A stretch of 14,951 nucleotides of DNA from Thermoleophilia bacterium. Lineage in GTDB: Bacteria > Actinomycetota > Thermoleophilia > Gaiellales > Gaiellaceae. Positions 1-7,226 of this stretch are shown here, one piece after another; the stretch's first letter is position 1; each line of letters opens with the position of its first letter. Both the position numbers and the translations under genes were made by a program. The DNA lies in assembly GCA_014534415.1 (NCBI GenBank), contig JACVRM010000041.1, positions 1 through 14,951 on the forward strand, in the 5' to 3' direction. Below the pieces are notes generated by a model, which did not search any database, had not been told where the DNA came from, and saw nothing but the letters and a program-made list of their open reading frames with translations.

Positions 1-512
1 AGCTTCCCCTGCAGCGACGGCGTCTCGACGGCAGCACCGAGCCGCGCCAATGCGGCCATGACGGCTCCGATCGCGTCCGCGGGGATCTCGAGGCTGACTC
101 GGACGATTGGCTCGCAAACCACCGTCCCGGCCCGCTCGAGCGCCTGCATAACGACCAGCGGGGTGAGCTTCCGGAAGTCGGCGGCGGTGCTGAGCGGTCC
201 CCGTCTCGTTGGAGGGCCGTCAGGGACGCTGTAGGCGCACTTGGTCATCGTCACGATGCAATCTGTGACCTGCCAACCGAAGAGGCCCTCCTGCAGCGTC
301 TGGCGGACGTACTGGCCCATGTTTTCCGTGAAGCTTTCGGCCGTCTTGTAGAGGTACAACGGGAGTGTGCGAAGGTCGACCTGCAGTCGGAATTCGATCG
401 CCGAGCCGTTAGGCGCGGGATCGATGCTCAGCCCGATCGTGGCGAGAAACGGATTGGTGCGCGTGCCGCGCCCGTGGATCGAGCCCTTCCGGAGCCCAGT
501 GCGCGCAAGCGT
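1..512 (-). pseudogene. Truncated TetM/EF-G-like ribosomal protection protein (domains IV-V only), runs off left edge
   Basis: On the minus strand an open frame (codon first bases at 119, 116 and so on) reads TNPFLATIGLSID near 458, then GLFGWQVTDCIVTM, LSTAADFRKLTPLVVMQALE and CEPIVRVSLEIPADAIGAVM. These match in order the domain IV and domain V signatures of tetracycline ribosomal-protection proteins (TetM type), which are EF-G paralogues that dislodge tetracycline from the ribosome. The Pro-x-Ser-Thr loop before ADFR, which reaches the decoding site in TetM, is kept but is preceded by a few extra residues. Recognisable similarity begins about base 510. The roughly 430 upstream residues expected in the family (GTPase, domains II-III) are missing, because the nitrilase gene and argH occupy that DNA. 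The frame stays open to a TGA at 663-665, with an ATG at 584 and a GTG at 614, so a short product is possible. GC is lower than in the arg genes (33/60 in 301-360). The C-terminus lies outside the window. Confidence 0.7.
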
Positions 513-646
513 GCCGTGCGGCGGCCGCCGCTGGCTCGGTCCGCCTGGATGTGCACGTAGCCTGGGCGGCGTGCGGGAGATCATCGTGACGGCGTGCTGC
601 GTGATCGGTCCCACGGAGCTGGTGGCCGCGCTTGGTGGTGGTTCGC

Positions 647-1351
647 ATGCGTGACCCGCTCGTCATCGCCGTTGCCCAGCCGCTTTGCGTGTCTCATGAC
701 GTCGCGCTGAACGCGGTGACGCACGCGGCGACCGTGCGCTCCGCGGGCGCTCGAGTAGTGGTCTTTCCCGAACTCTCCCTGACGGGATACGAGCTGGATG
801 CAACGGCGATCACAGCCGATGACCCGCGACTGTCGCCCATCGTCGAGGCCTGCGCCGAAGCGGAGGCATCGGCGCTGGTGGGCGCCCCGGTGCAGGGCGA
901 GGCCGGCCGGTCGCACATCGCGACGCTGGCCGTCGACGGCACCGGCTCCAGAGTCGCTTATCGCAAGATGTGGCTGGGCGCGGCGGAGTCCGAGCGGTTC
1001 GCTCCGGGCGACGGGCCGGCCGTGTACGACGTCGATGGCTGGCGGCTCGGCCTCGCTATCTGTAAGGACACCGGCGTTGCGCAGCACGCGGCCGACACCG
1101 CCGCCCTGGGGATCGATGCCTACGTCGCCGGCACCGTCAAGTCGGCGGACGAGGCAGCCCGACAGGACGAGCGCGCCCGTCGCGTCGCTACCGACCATCG
1201 CATTTGGGTCGCGGTGGCCAGCTTCGCCGGGTCGACCGGTGGCGGCTACGCCGAGGCCGCCGGCCGTTCAGGCATCTGGAGGTCCGACGGCGCCGCGGTC
1301 ACGCAGGCAGGGCCGGAAACCGGCGCCATCGCACGAGCAACGCTCACCTAG
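647..1351 (+). CDS. Nitrilase-superfamily carbon-nitrogen hydrolase
   Basis: This is a 234-residue protein of the carbon-nitrogen hydrolase superfamily, whose members hydrolyse amides, N-carbamoyl compounds or nitriles through a Glu-Lys-Cys triad. All three positions are visible: Glu42 in VVFPELSLTGYE, Lys107 in YRKMWLG and Cys139 in LAICKDTG. Family features around them include the SERFAPGDG stretch and the C-terminal GRSGIW and dosage-like GAIARATL segments. No signal peptide is seen, so it is probably cytoplasmic. The ATG at 647 was chosen because the typical beta-strand LVIAVAQP follows directly. In-frame TTG 632, GTG 635 and GTG 638 would add three to five residues, and no convincing Shine-Dalgarno sequence separates them. 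It stands alone on the plus strand and converges with argH 54 bases away. The substrate cannot be told from sequence, and a link to arginine or amide metabolism is only a possibility. Confidence 0.85.
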   Translation: MRDPLVIAVAQPLCVSHDVALNAVTHAATVRSAGARVVVFPELSLTGYELDATAITADDPRLSPIVEACAEAEASALVGAPVQGEAGRSHIATLAVDGTGSRVAYRKMWLGAAESERFAPGDGPAVYDVDGWRLGLAICKDTGVAQHAADTAALGIDAYVAGTVKSADEAARQDERARRVATDHRIWVAVASFAGSTGGGYAEAAGRSGIWRSDGAAVTQAGPETGAIARATLT

Positions 1352-1365
1352 CGCGGCTTCGTAAT

Positions 1366-1379
1366 GCTCGACGGCGAGC
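1366..1379. terminator. Small hairpin between convergent genes, possible weak terminator
   Basis: GCTCG-ACGG-CGAGC forms a perfect 5-bp stem with a 4-base loop in the 54-base gap between the nitrilase stop (1351) and the argH stop (1406). There is no T tract on either side, so intrinsic termination is uncertain. The position between two converging genes is the main argument. Confidence 0.3.
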
Positions 1380-1405
1380 CGGAGAGACGCGCCGCACCTC
1401 AAGCC

Positions 1406-2632
1406 TCACCGAGCGGCGTGGACGCCGTCCCACCTCGCTCGTGCGGCGGCGACCGCGGCGCGCGCGCCCCCGGGACCAGGCGCCGGACGCGGCGCTGCGG
1501 CCGGCGCGACGAACGTCCCCGCGCGCACGTCGTCGGCGACCCGCTCGTGCGCGTCGCGGAACGGCACCCCCTCGCGGACGAGCGCCTCGGCGGCGTCCGT
1601 GGCGAGCTGCGCGGGGTCGGCGCAGGCGGCGGCGAGCCGCCCGCGGTCGAGTTCGAGCCCGTCGACGAGGACACGCAGCGCCGCGAGCGCGAGCCGGGTG
1701 TCTCGTCGCGCGGCGAAGACCGGCGGCTTGTCCTCCTGGAGGTCGCGGTTGTACGCGAGCGGCAGGCCCTTGACCGTCGCGAGCAGGCCCGCGAGGCGGC
1801 CGATCGCCGTTCCCGCCTTGCCGCGGGCCAGCTCCACGACGTCCGGGTTCAGCTTCTGCGGCATCATCGACGACCCCGTCGCAGCCTCCTCCGGCAAGCG
1901 CGCGAACGCGAACTCGCTCGTCGTCCAGAGGACGAGCTCCTCGCCGAACCGCGAGAGGTGCGCGAAGAGCGCCGCGCACGCGTACAGGTAGTCGAGCGCG
2001 AAGTCGCGGTCGGCGACGGCATCGAGCGAGTTCCGAAGCGTCGGCCCCGGTGGCGGCGGGAGCAGCAGCGTCGAGCCGGCCAGCGCGCCCGCGCCCAGCG
2101 GCGACGGCTCCGCCTGCGCCGCGGCGAACGCGAAGCGCGCAAGGTCGCGCTCCAGCATCTCGACCCACGCGAGCAGGTGGTGCCCGACGGTGACCGGCTG
2201 CGCCCGCTGGAGGTGCGTGTACCCCGGCATCGGCGTCTCGGCGTCCTCCTCCGCCCGGTCGAGCAGCGTCCGCGCCAGTTCGGCGATCGCGGCGGCCGCC
2301 TCGGAGCACGCGTCCGCGACGTAGAGACGGAACGCCGCGGCGACCTGGTCGTTCCGCGACCGGCCGGCGTGGATCTTGCGGCCAACCTCGCCGAGGCGCC
2401 GCTCGAGCAGCGTGTGCACGTCCTCCTCGCCCGGCTCGTACTCGAGCTCGGGCAGCACCCGCTCGGCGTCCGCGAGCTCGTCCGCGTCGAGCAGCCCCGC
2501 CTCACGCAGCCGGCGCGCGTGGACGAGCGTCGCCTGAACGTCGTAGGGGAGCAGCTCGGCGTCGTCGGCGCGGAGGAACTCCCACACCTCCGGCGCGAGG
2601 CCCGTGCCGACCCGTGCCGACCAGAGCGTCAC
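1406..2632 (-). CDS. argH: Argininosuccinate lyase
   Basis: ArgH catalyses the last step of arginine synthesis, splitting argininosuccinate into arginine and fumarate. It belongs to the fumarase/aspartase superfamily. The 408-residue protein shows the superfamily motifs in order: GRSRNDQ (about 90-96), the TPMPGYTHLQRAQP segment with the catalytic His about 140, and the signature loop GSSMMPQKLNPD (253-264) that carries the catalytic Ser. The usual second Lys or Arg before NPD is Leu here. It is about 50 residues shorter than the E. coli enzyme, mostly at the C-terminus. The start is GTG at 2632, whose last three bases overlap the argG stop as GTGA. A GAGAGGAG purine run lies some 14 bases upstream within argG. 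It is the last gene of the argCJBDRGH operon. The first residues (TLWSARVGTG) depart from the common LWGGRF start, but the following region (FLRADDAELLPYDV) is typical. Confidence 0.95.
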   Translation of the reverse strand: MTLWSARVGTGLAPEVWEFLRADDAELLPYDVQATLVHARRLREAGLLDADELADAERVLPELEYEPGEEDVHTLLERRLGEVGRKIHAGRSRNDQVAAAFRLYVADACSEAAAAIAELARTLLDRAEEDAETPMPGYTHLQRAQPVTVGHHLLAWVEMLERDLARFAFAAAQAEPSPLGAGALAGSTLLLPPPPGPTLRNSLDAVADRDFALDYLYACAALFAHLSRFGEELVLWTTSEFAFARLPEEAATGSSMMPQKLNPDVVELARGKAGTAIGRLAGLLATVKGLPLAYNRDLQEDKPPVFAARRDTRLALAALRVLVDGLELDRGRLAAACADPAQLATDAAEALVREGVPFRDAHERVADDVRAGTFVAPAAAPRPAPGPGGARAAVAAARARWDGVHAAR

Positions 2633-3834
2633 GCCAGCGCCGCGCTCCTCTCGCGCGCCGCTGCCAGCTCCACCTCGAGCGCCGCGATCGTGATGAAGCC
2701 CTCCGCCGCGTCGTGCGGGAACGTCTCGCCGGCGCCGTAGGAGGCGAGCGTCTCCGCATAGAGCGCATGCTCCGAGCGGCGACCGGTGACGACCGGGGCG
2801 CCGGCCTGGAGGGAGACGCGCGCCTCGCCGGTGACGAGCCGCTGCGTCGCGGCGAAGAAGGCGTCGTAGGCCTCGCGCGCGGGGCTGAACCAGAGGCCGT
2901 CGTAGACGAGCTTGGCCCACTTCGGCTCGAGCTCGCGCTTGGCGACCAGCTCGGCTTTCGTGAGCACGACGTCCTCGAGCGCCTGGTGCGCCGCGATCAG
3001 CGTCAGCGCGGCGGGCGCCTCGTACAGCTCGCGGCTCTTGATCCCGATCGCGCGGTTCTCGATCATGTCGATCCGCCCGATCCCGTACGCGCCCGCGCGA
3101 GCGTTCAGCTCGGCGACGAGCTCGTGGAGCGGGAGCGGCTCGCCGTCGAGCGCAACGGGCAGGCCCGATTCGAAGCCGACGACGACGTCGGCCGGAGCCG
3201 GAGCGTCGGCGGGCGCGGCGGTGAGCGCGAACGCCTCCTCCGGCGGCTCGACCCACGGGTCCTCGAGGATGCCCGCCTCGATCGCGCGGCCGAACAGGTT
3301 GTCGTCGATCGAGTACGGCGACGCCGGCTTCGCCTCCACGGGGATCCCGCGCTCGCGTGCGTACGCGATCTCCTCGTCGCGCGTCCAGACGCGGTCGCGC
3401 AGCGGCGCGATCACGCGCACGCCGGGGTAGTGCGCCTTGAACGCGAGCTCGAAGCGCAGCTGGTCGTTGCCCTTGCCGGTGCAGCCGTGGACGACCGCCT
3501 CGGCACCGGCCGCGAGCGCGAGCTCGGCGACGGCCGCGGCGATCACCGGTCGCGAGAGCGCCGAGATGAGCGGGTAGCGGCCCTCGTAGAGCGCGTTCGC
3601 GAGCACTGCCTTCGCGACCTGTTCCTCGCCGAACTCCTGCTTGCGGTCGACGAGGACGACCTCGTCGGCGCCGGCCGCGTACCCACGCCCGATCGCGGGC
3701 TCGAAGTCCGCATCCTGCCCGACGTCCACGAGGACGGCGAGTACCTCGTCGAAGCCGTAGCCCTCCTTCAGCCACGCGATCGCGCAGCTCGTATCGAGGC
3801 CGCCGGAGTAGGCGAGGGCGGCGGTCTTGCTCAT
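2629..3834 (-). CDS. argG: Argininosuccinate synthase
   Basis: ArgG joins citrulline and aspartate at the expense of ATP (to AMP and pyrophosphate), giving argininosuccinate for ArgH. The 401-residue length is normal for the family. The N-terminus MSKTAALAYSGGLDTS holds the N-type ATP-pyrophosphatase P-loop (SGGLDTS, 10-16). Other family stretches follow: VDVGQ, HGCTGKGNDQLRFE, EAKPASPYSIDDNLFGRAIE and YGIGRIDMIENRAIGIKSRE. The start is the ATG at 3834, which overlaps the argR stop as ATGA and has a good Shine-Dalgarno (AAGGAGAG) just upstream inside argR. The frame stays open further upstream, but that is only the shadow of argR. It overlaps argH by 4 bases, so it is probably translationally coupled on both sides. 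In this operon it needs citrulline from an argF located elsewhere. Confidence 0.97.
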   Translation of the reverse strand: MSKTAALAYSGGLDTSCAIAWLKEGYGFDEVLAVLVDVGQDADFEPAIGRGYAAGADEVVLVDRKQEFGEEQVAKAVLANALYEGRYPLISALSRPVIAAAVAELALAAGAEAVVHGCTGKGNDQLRFELAFKAHYPGVRVIAPLRDRVWTRDEEIAYARERGIPVEAKPASPYSIDDNLFGRAIEAGILEDPWVEPPEEAFALTAAPADAPAPADVVVGFESGLPVALDGEPLPLHELVAELNARAGAYGIGRIDMIENRAIGIKSRELYEAPAALTLIAAHQALEDVVLTKAELVAKRELEPKWAKLVYDGLWFSPAREAYDAFFAATQRLVTGEARVSLQAGAPVVTGRRSEHALYAETLASYGAGETFPHDAAEGFITIAALEVELAAARERSAALA

Positions 3835-4292
3835 GTCTCTCCTTCCAGGTGGTGGCGAAGCTGTTCGGCGAGCTCGGCGCCGCCGACCCCCTCGCGGGCG
3901 GCGACGAAAATCGTGTCGTCGCCGGCGACGCAGCCGGCGACGTCGGCGAGCGCGGCTGCGTCGATCGCGCGCCCGAGCGGCTGCGCGTAGCCGGGCGGCG
4001 TCGTGACGACGACGAGGTTGCCCGTCGGGACGAGCGCCAGCGCCCAGCGGCGCATCGCGGCCGCGAGCTCGTTCATCCGGTCGAGGTCTGCCGCGCCCGG
4101 CAGCGCGTAGACGAGCCGGCCGTCCTCGCTCCGAACTTTGACGAGGCCGAGCTGCGCGATGTCGCGCGAAACGGTCGTCTGGACGGCGTCGATCCCGGAC
4201 TCGCGCAGCGCCTCGACCACGTCGGCCTGCGTCGTCAACTTCCGCTCCTTGACCAGGCGCAGGACCTCGCCCTGGCGCTCGAACTTGTTCAC
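3831..4292 (-). CDS. argR: Arginine repressor ArgR
   Basis: This is a 153-residue transcription factor that senses L-arginine and binds ARG boxes as a hexamer. The N-terminal winged helix-turn-helix (about 1-65) has TTQADVVEAL and TTVSRDIAQLGLVKV, with the conserved Ser42-Arg43 pair of the recognition helix. The C-terminal domain has GNLVVVTTPPGYAQPLGRAID and ends in VAGDDTIFVA, whose Asp125-Asp126 pair corresponds to the arginine-binding, hexamer-forming residues. The start is GTG at 4292, overlapping the argD stop as GTGA, with a strong GAGGAGG Shine-Dalgarno inside the end of argD. The stop overlaps the argG start as ATGA. Lying inside the operon it controls, it is likely autoregulated through the ARG-box pair between argC and carA. 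The argF that often sits between argD and argR in actinobacteria is not here. Confidence 0.96.
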   Translation of the reverse strand: MNKFERQGEVLRLVKERKLTTQADVVEALRESGIDAVQTTVSRDIAQLGLVKVRSEDGRLVYALPGAADLDRMNELAAAMRRWALALVPTGNLVVVTTPPGYAQPLGRAIDAAALADVAGCVAGDDTIFVAAREGVGGAELAEQLRHHLEGET

Positions 4293-5410
4293 GCGAGCAC
4301 CTCCTCGAGGATCGCCACACCCTGCGCGAGCTCCTCCGTCGTCGTCGTCAACGGGGGCGTGAGGCGGAGCGCCGTCTCGCCGGCGGCGCCGACGAGCAGA
4401 CCGCGCTCGCGGCACTCGGCGACGGCAGCGGCGGCGGGCGGCTCCGTCTCGACGGCGAGCAGCAGGCCGCGGCCGCGCACGGCCGGGAGCGACGCGCGGA
4501 CGAAGACCTCATGGGCGCGCACGGACGCCAGCCGCTCCTCGGTCAGCTCGTCGCAGACGGCAACGGCGGCGGCGCACGCGACCGGGTTGCCGCCGAACGT
4601 GCTCGCGTGGTCGCCGGGGACGAAGCCGCCCGCGGCCTCGTCGGCGACGAGGAGGCAGCCGATCGGGAGGCCGTTCGCGAGCCCCTTCGCGAGCGTGACG
4701 ACGTCCGGGCGGACGCCGAGCTGCTCGAACGCGAAGAACGTGCCCGTGCGGCCCATCCCCGTCTGCACCTCGTCGAGCACGAGCAGAGCGCCGAGCTCGT
4801 CGGCGAGCTCGCGCGCGGCGGCGACGAACTCCGGTGTCGCCGGGTGAACGCCGCTCTCGCCCTGCACCGGCTCGACGAGGATGCAGCCGGTGTCCGGGCC
4901 GGCCGCGGCGGCGAGCGAGTCGGCGTCGTTGGGCCGCGCGAAGGAGACGCCGGGCACGAGCGGCGTGAAGGCCGCGCGCTTCGCCGGCTGCCCCGTCGCT
5001 GCGAGTGCCCCGAGCGTGCGCCCGTGGAACGACCCTTCCAGCGCAACGACGCCAGGCTTCCCCGTCGCCTTGCGCGCGTACTTGAGCGCAGCCTCGACGG
5101 CCTCGGCGCCGGAGTTGCAGAAGAACGCCTGCGCGCCGCCGAACCGGTCCGACAGCCGCTCCGCGAGCTGTGCCATTGGCTCCGTCCAGTAGAGGTTGGA
5201 GACATGCCAGAGCCGCTCGAGCTGCGCCTGCGCGGCCGCGAGCGGCGCCGGGTGGCAGTGGCCGAGCCCGACGACGGCGATGCCGGCGACGAAGTCGAGA
5301 TAGCGGCGGCCGTCCGCGTCGACGAGCCACGAGCCCTCGCCGCGGACGAAGGTCACATCCTCGCGCGCGTACGTGGGGAGGACGCGCGCCTGCGCCTGCG
5401 CGACGCTCAT
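4289..5410 (-). CDS. argD: Acetylornithine aminotransferase
   Basis: This is a PLP-dependent class III aminotransferase of 373 residues that converts N-acetylglutamate semialdehyde to N-acetylornithine using glutamate. Visible hallmarks are VAGIAVVGLGHCHP (41-54), the phosphate-binding FCNSGAEAVEAALKYARKAT (97-116), GSFHGRT (126-132), the cofactor-holding Asp in VLDEVQTGMGRTG (Asp213), and the Schiff-base Lys242 in TLAKGLANGLPIG. It is slightly shorter than most relatives (about 400), with the deficit spread through the protein. The ATG at 5410 overlaps the argB stop as ATGA, and MSVAQAQARVLPTYAREDV is a normal ArgD beginning. Such enzymes often also serve as succinyldiaminopimelate aminotransferases. 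The operon position makes the arginine role the main one, but dual use cannot be excluded. Confidence 0.95.
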   Translation of the reverse strand: MSVAQAQARVLPTYAREDVTFVRGEGSWLVDADGRRYLDFVAGIAVVGLGHCHPAPLAAAQAQLERLWHVSNLYWTEPMAQLAERLSDRFGGAQAFFCNSGAEAVEAALKYARKATGKPGVVALEGSFHGRTLGALAATGQPAKRAAFTPLVPGVSFARPNDADSLAAAAGPDTGCILVEPVQGESGVHPATPEFVAAARELADELGALLVLDEVQTGMGRTGTFFAFEQLGVRPDVVTLAKGLANGLPIGCLLVADEAAGGFVPGDHASTFGGNPVACAAAVAVCDELTEERLASVRAHEVFVRASLPAVRGRGLLLAVETEPPAAAAVAECRERGLLVGAAGETALRLTPPLTTTTEELAQGVAILEEVLA

Positions 5411-6075
5411 ACGACCACCGCCGTCTCGCCGATTTCGGCGCGCACGCCGGAGCGCGCGGCGGCGACCGCGGCGCGGAGCTTCGGGACGATCCCGCCCTCG
5501 AGCTCGCCGGCGTCGAGGAGACGGTCGGCCTCGGCCGCCGCGATCGTCTCGACGACGGAGCCGTGCCTGAGGACGCCCGGGACGTCGGTGACGAAGAGGA
5601 TGCGCTCCGCCTCCAGCCCGACGGCGAGGGCCGCCGCGGCCTCGTCGGCGTTCACGTTCAGCGGCCCAACCGCGAGCGGCGCGACGACCGGGATCCGGCC
5701 CGCGGCGAGCGCCTGCTCGAGCTGCGGCGGCCGGCACGGGAGCGGGTCGCCAACGAGCCCGAGCGCCGGCGCGTGGATCGCGTGCAGCCCGAGCTCGTCG
5801 CCGAAGAGGCCGAGTGCCCGCGGGCCGAGCGCCGCGCAGAGCGCGGCGTTGACAGCGGCGAGCGAGCGCCGCACGAGGACGAGCGCCGCGCCGCTCGTCA
5901 CGCGTCTGCCGCCGACGAACTCGACCTCGAGCCCGTAGCGCTCCATCTCCTTCGAGATCTGCGGTCCGGCGCCGTGGACGACGCAGACCTCGTGGCCTCC
6001 GTCCGCGAGCGCGAGGATCGCGGCCGCCGCGTCCCCGGCGACGGCGCCGCCGCACTTGACGACGACCCGGCTCAC
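5407..6075 (-). CDS. argB: Acetylglutamate kinase, compact form
   Basis: ArgB phosphorylates N-acetylglutamate, the second step of the pathway. It belongs to the amino-acid kinase family. The 222-residue protein keeps the key elements: VVVKCGG with Lys7, VVHGAGPQ (32-39), the substrate-binding VNAD (141-144), FVTDVPGVL with Asp164, and GGIVPKLRAA with Lys199. These correspond to the catalytic and binding Lys, Asp and Lys of E. coli ArgB. It is short, against about 258 residues in E. coli and about 300 in arginine-inhibited hexameric forms. There is no N-terminal helical extension before the first strand, and the chain ends at GETAVVV without the usual C-terminal segment ending in Gly-Thr. The start is GTG at 6075, overlapping the argJ stop as GTGA, with no clear Shine-Dalgarno, which suggests coupling. 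The context (between argJ and argD) leaves little doubt about its role over the related LysZ. Confidence 0.92.
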   Translation of the reverse strand: MSRVVVKCGGAVAGDAAAAILALADGGHEVCVVHGAGPQISKEMERYGLEVEFVGGRRVTSGAALVLVRRSLAAVNAALCAALGPRALGLFGDELGLHAIHAPALGLVGDPLPCRPPQLEQALAAGRIPVVAPLAVGPLNVNADEAAAALAVGLEAERILFVTDVPGVLRHGSVVETIAAAEADRLLDAGELEGGIVPKLRAAVAAARSGVRAEIGETAVVV

Positions 6076-7226
6076 GAGCGGTAGTCCGCGTTGATGCGGA
6101 CGTAGTCGTAGGAGAGGTCGCTCGTGAGGTAGCTCGCGGTGCCCTCGCCGAGCCCGAGGTCGAGCCGGATCGAGCAGCCCGAGCCCGCCAACGCCGGGTC
6201 CACCGGCTGCGGCGCTCCCGCGGCGAGGACGCGGACGCCGTCGAAGTCGAGCGTGACCCGGTCGGGGTCAAGGTTCGCGTAGCCGCCGTTGAACGGCGCC
6301 GAGCCCGCCGCGGCGAGCACGCGCCCCCAGTTCGGGTCGCGCCCGAACAGCGCGGTCTTGACGAGCGGCGACGTCGCGATCCGGCGCGCGATCGCCTTCG
6401 CCTCGGCGTCGCTCGCCGCACCGCGCACGCTGATCTGCGCGAGGAAGGTGGCGCCCTCGCCGTCCGCGACGATCTGCGACGCGAGGTCCTCGCAGACCGC
6501 GTGCAGCCCCTCCGCGAAGGCGTCGTCGTCGCGGGGGGCGCCGCTCGCTCCGTTCGCGAGGAGCACGACGGCATCGTTCGTCGAGCACTCGCCGTCGACG
6601 GAGATCGAGTTGAAGCTCGCCTCGACGGCCGGCCGGAGGAACTCGAGCGCCTCGCCCGGCTCGAGCGCGTAGTCCGTCGTGACGACCGCGAGCATCGTCG
6701 CGAGGTTCGGGTGAATCATCCCCGAGCCCTTGGCCATGCCCCCGACGACGAAGCCCGAGCCGCCGGCCGTCGCCTCCTTCGGGCGCGTGTCGGTGGTGAG
6801 GATCGCCTGCGCCGCGGCCTCGCCGCCGTGGCGCGACAGGTCCGCCACGGCCGCGTCGAGTCCGGTGAAGATCTTGTCGAGCGGGAGCTGCTCCCCGATC
6901 ACGCCCGTCGAGAGGACGAGTACCTCGTCGGCGTCCAGCCCCAGCAGCCGCGCCGCCTCGGCGGCGCTCGCGCGGGCGGTCAGCTCGCCGCGCGCGCCCG
7001 TCGCGGCGTTCGCGACGCCCGAGTTGACGACGACCGCCTGCGGCTCCGCCAGCTCGAGGTGCTCGCGCGAGATCTTCACCGGCGCAGCCTGCATCCGGTT
7101 CGCGGTGAACATCGCGGCGCCGGTCGCGGGCGCGACGGAGCGGACGACGGCGAGGTCCGGCCGCGACTTCCGGATCCCGCAGCGGACGCCGCTCGCGACG
7201 AAGCCGCTCGCCGCCGTGACGCTCAT
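6072..7226 (-). CDS. argJ: Glutamate N-acetyltransferase / amino-acid acetyltransferase ArgJ
   Basis: ArgJ moves the acetyl group from N-acetylornithine to glutamate, releasing ornithine and regenerating acetylglutamate. Some members also use acetyl-CoA. The 384-residue precursor self-cleaves in the family before the Thr of an Ala-Thr-Met-Leu motif. Here this is KGSGMIHPNLATMLAVV with Thr177 as the expected nucleophile, giving alpha and beta chains. The oxyanion-hole motif STGVIG (106-111) is present, as are NRMQAAPV, SFNSISVDGECSTND and FGRDPNWGR. One common motif, NSGNANACTG, reads NSGVANAATG here (68-77). The ATG at 7226 overlaps the argC stop as ATGA and has GGGAG about eight bases upstream. 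No argA or separate argE is in the window, which fits the cyclic pathway. Whether it is mono- or bifunctional cannot be read from sequence. Confidence 0.96.
   Translation of the reverse strand: MSVTAASGFVASGVRCGIRKSRPDLAVVRSVAPATGAAMFTANRMQAAPVKISREHLELAEPQAVVVNSGVANAATGARGELTARASAAEAARLLGLDADEVLVLSTGVIGEQLPLDKIFTGLDAAVADLSRHGGEAAAQAILTTDTRPKEATAGGSGFVVGGMAKGSGMIHPNLATMLAVVTTDYALEPGEALEFLRPAVEASFNSISVDGECSTNDAVVLLANGASGAPRDDDAFAEGLHAVCEDLASQIVADGEGATFLAQISVRGAASDAEAKAIARRIATSPLVKTALFGRDPNWGRVLAAAGSAPFNGGYANLDPDRVTLDFDGVRVLAAGAPQPVDPALAGSGCSIRLDLGLGEGTASYLTSDLSYDYVRINADYRS

Noticed and set aside
367..654. Plus-strand 95-codon frame over the Tet-like remnant
   Set aside because: It has no recognisable motif and lies opposite the clearly homologous minus-strand frame.
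2601..2620. Perfect 10-base tandem repeat (CCCGTGCCGA twice) near the argH start
   Set aside because: It encodes SARVGTG in the open ArgH frame and the downstream sequence stays in a good family frame. There is no sign of a frameshift, so it is treated as coding coincidence.
1364..2740. 458-codon plus-strand open frame opposite argH
   Set aside because: It is a long antisense frame typical of 70-85% GC coding DNA. Its translation is Arg/Glu/Val-rich and low in complexity, while the minus strand encodes a clear ArgH.
2614..3990. 458-codon plus-strand open frame opposite argG
   Set aside because: It is an antisense shadow with no recognisable motifs. The minus strand encodes ArgG with its P-loop and operon overlaps.
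4293..4415. Upstream extension of argR into argD
   Set aside because: The extra residues are low-complexity Arg/Asp sequence from another frame of argD. GTG 4292 has a strong Shine-Dalgarno and the GTGA overlap, and it gives the normal ArgR length.
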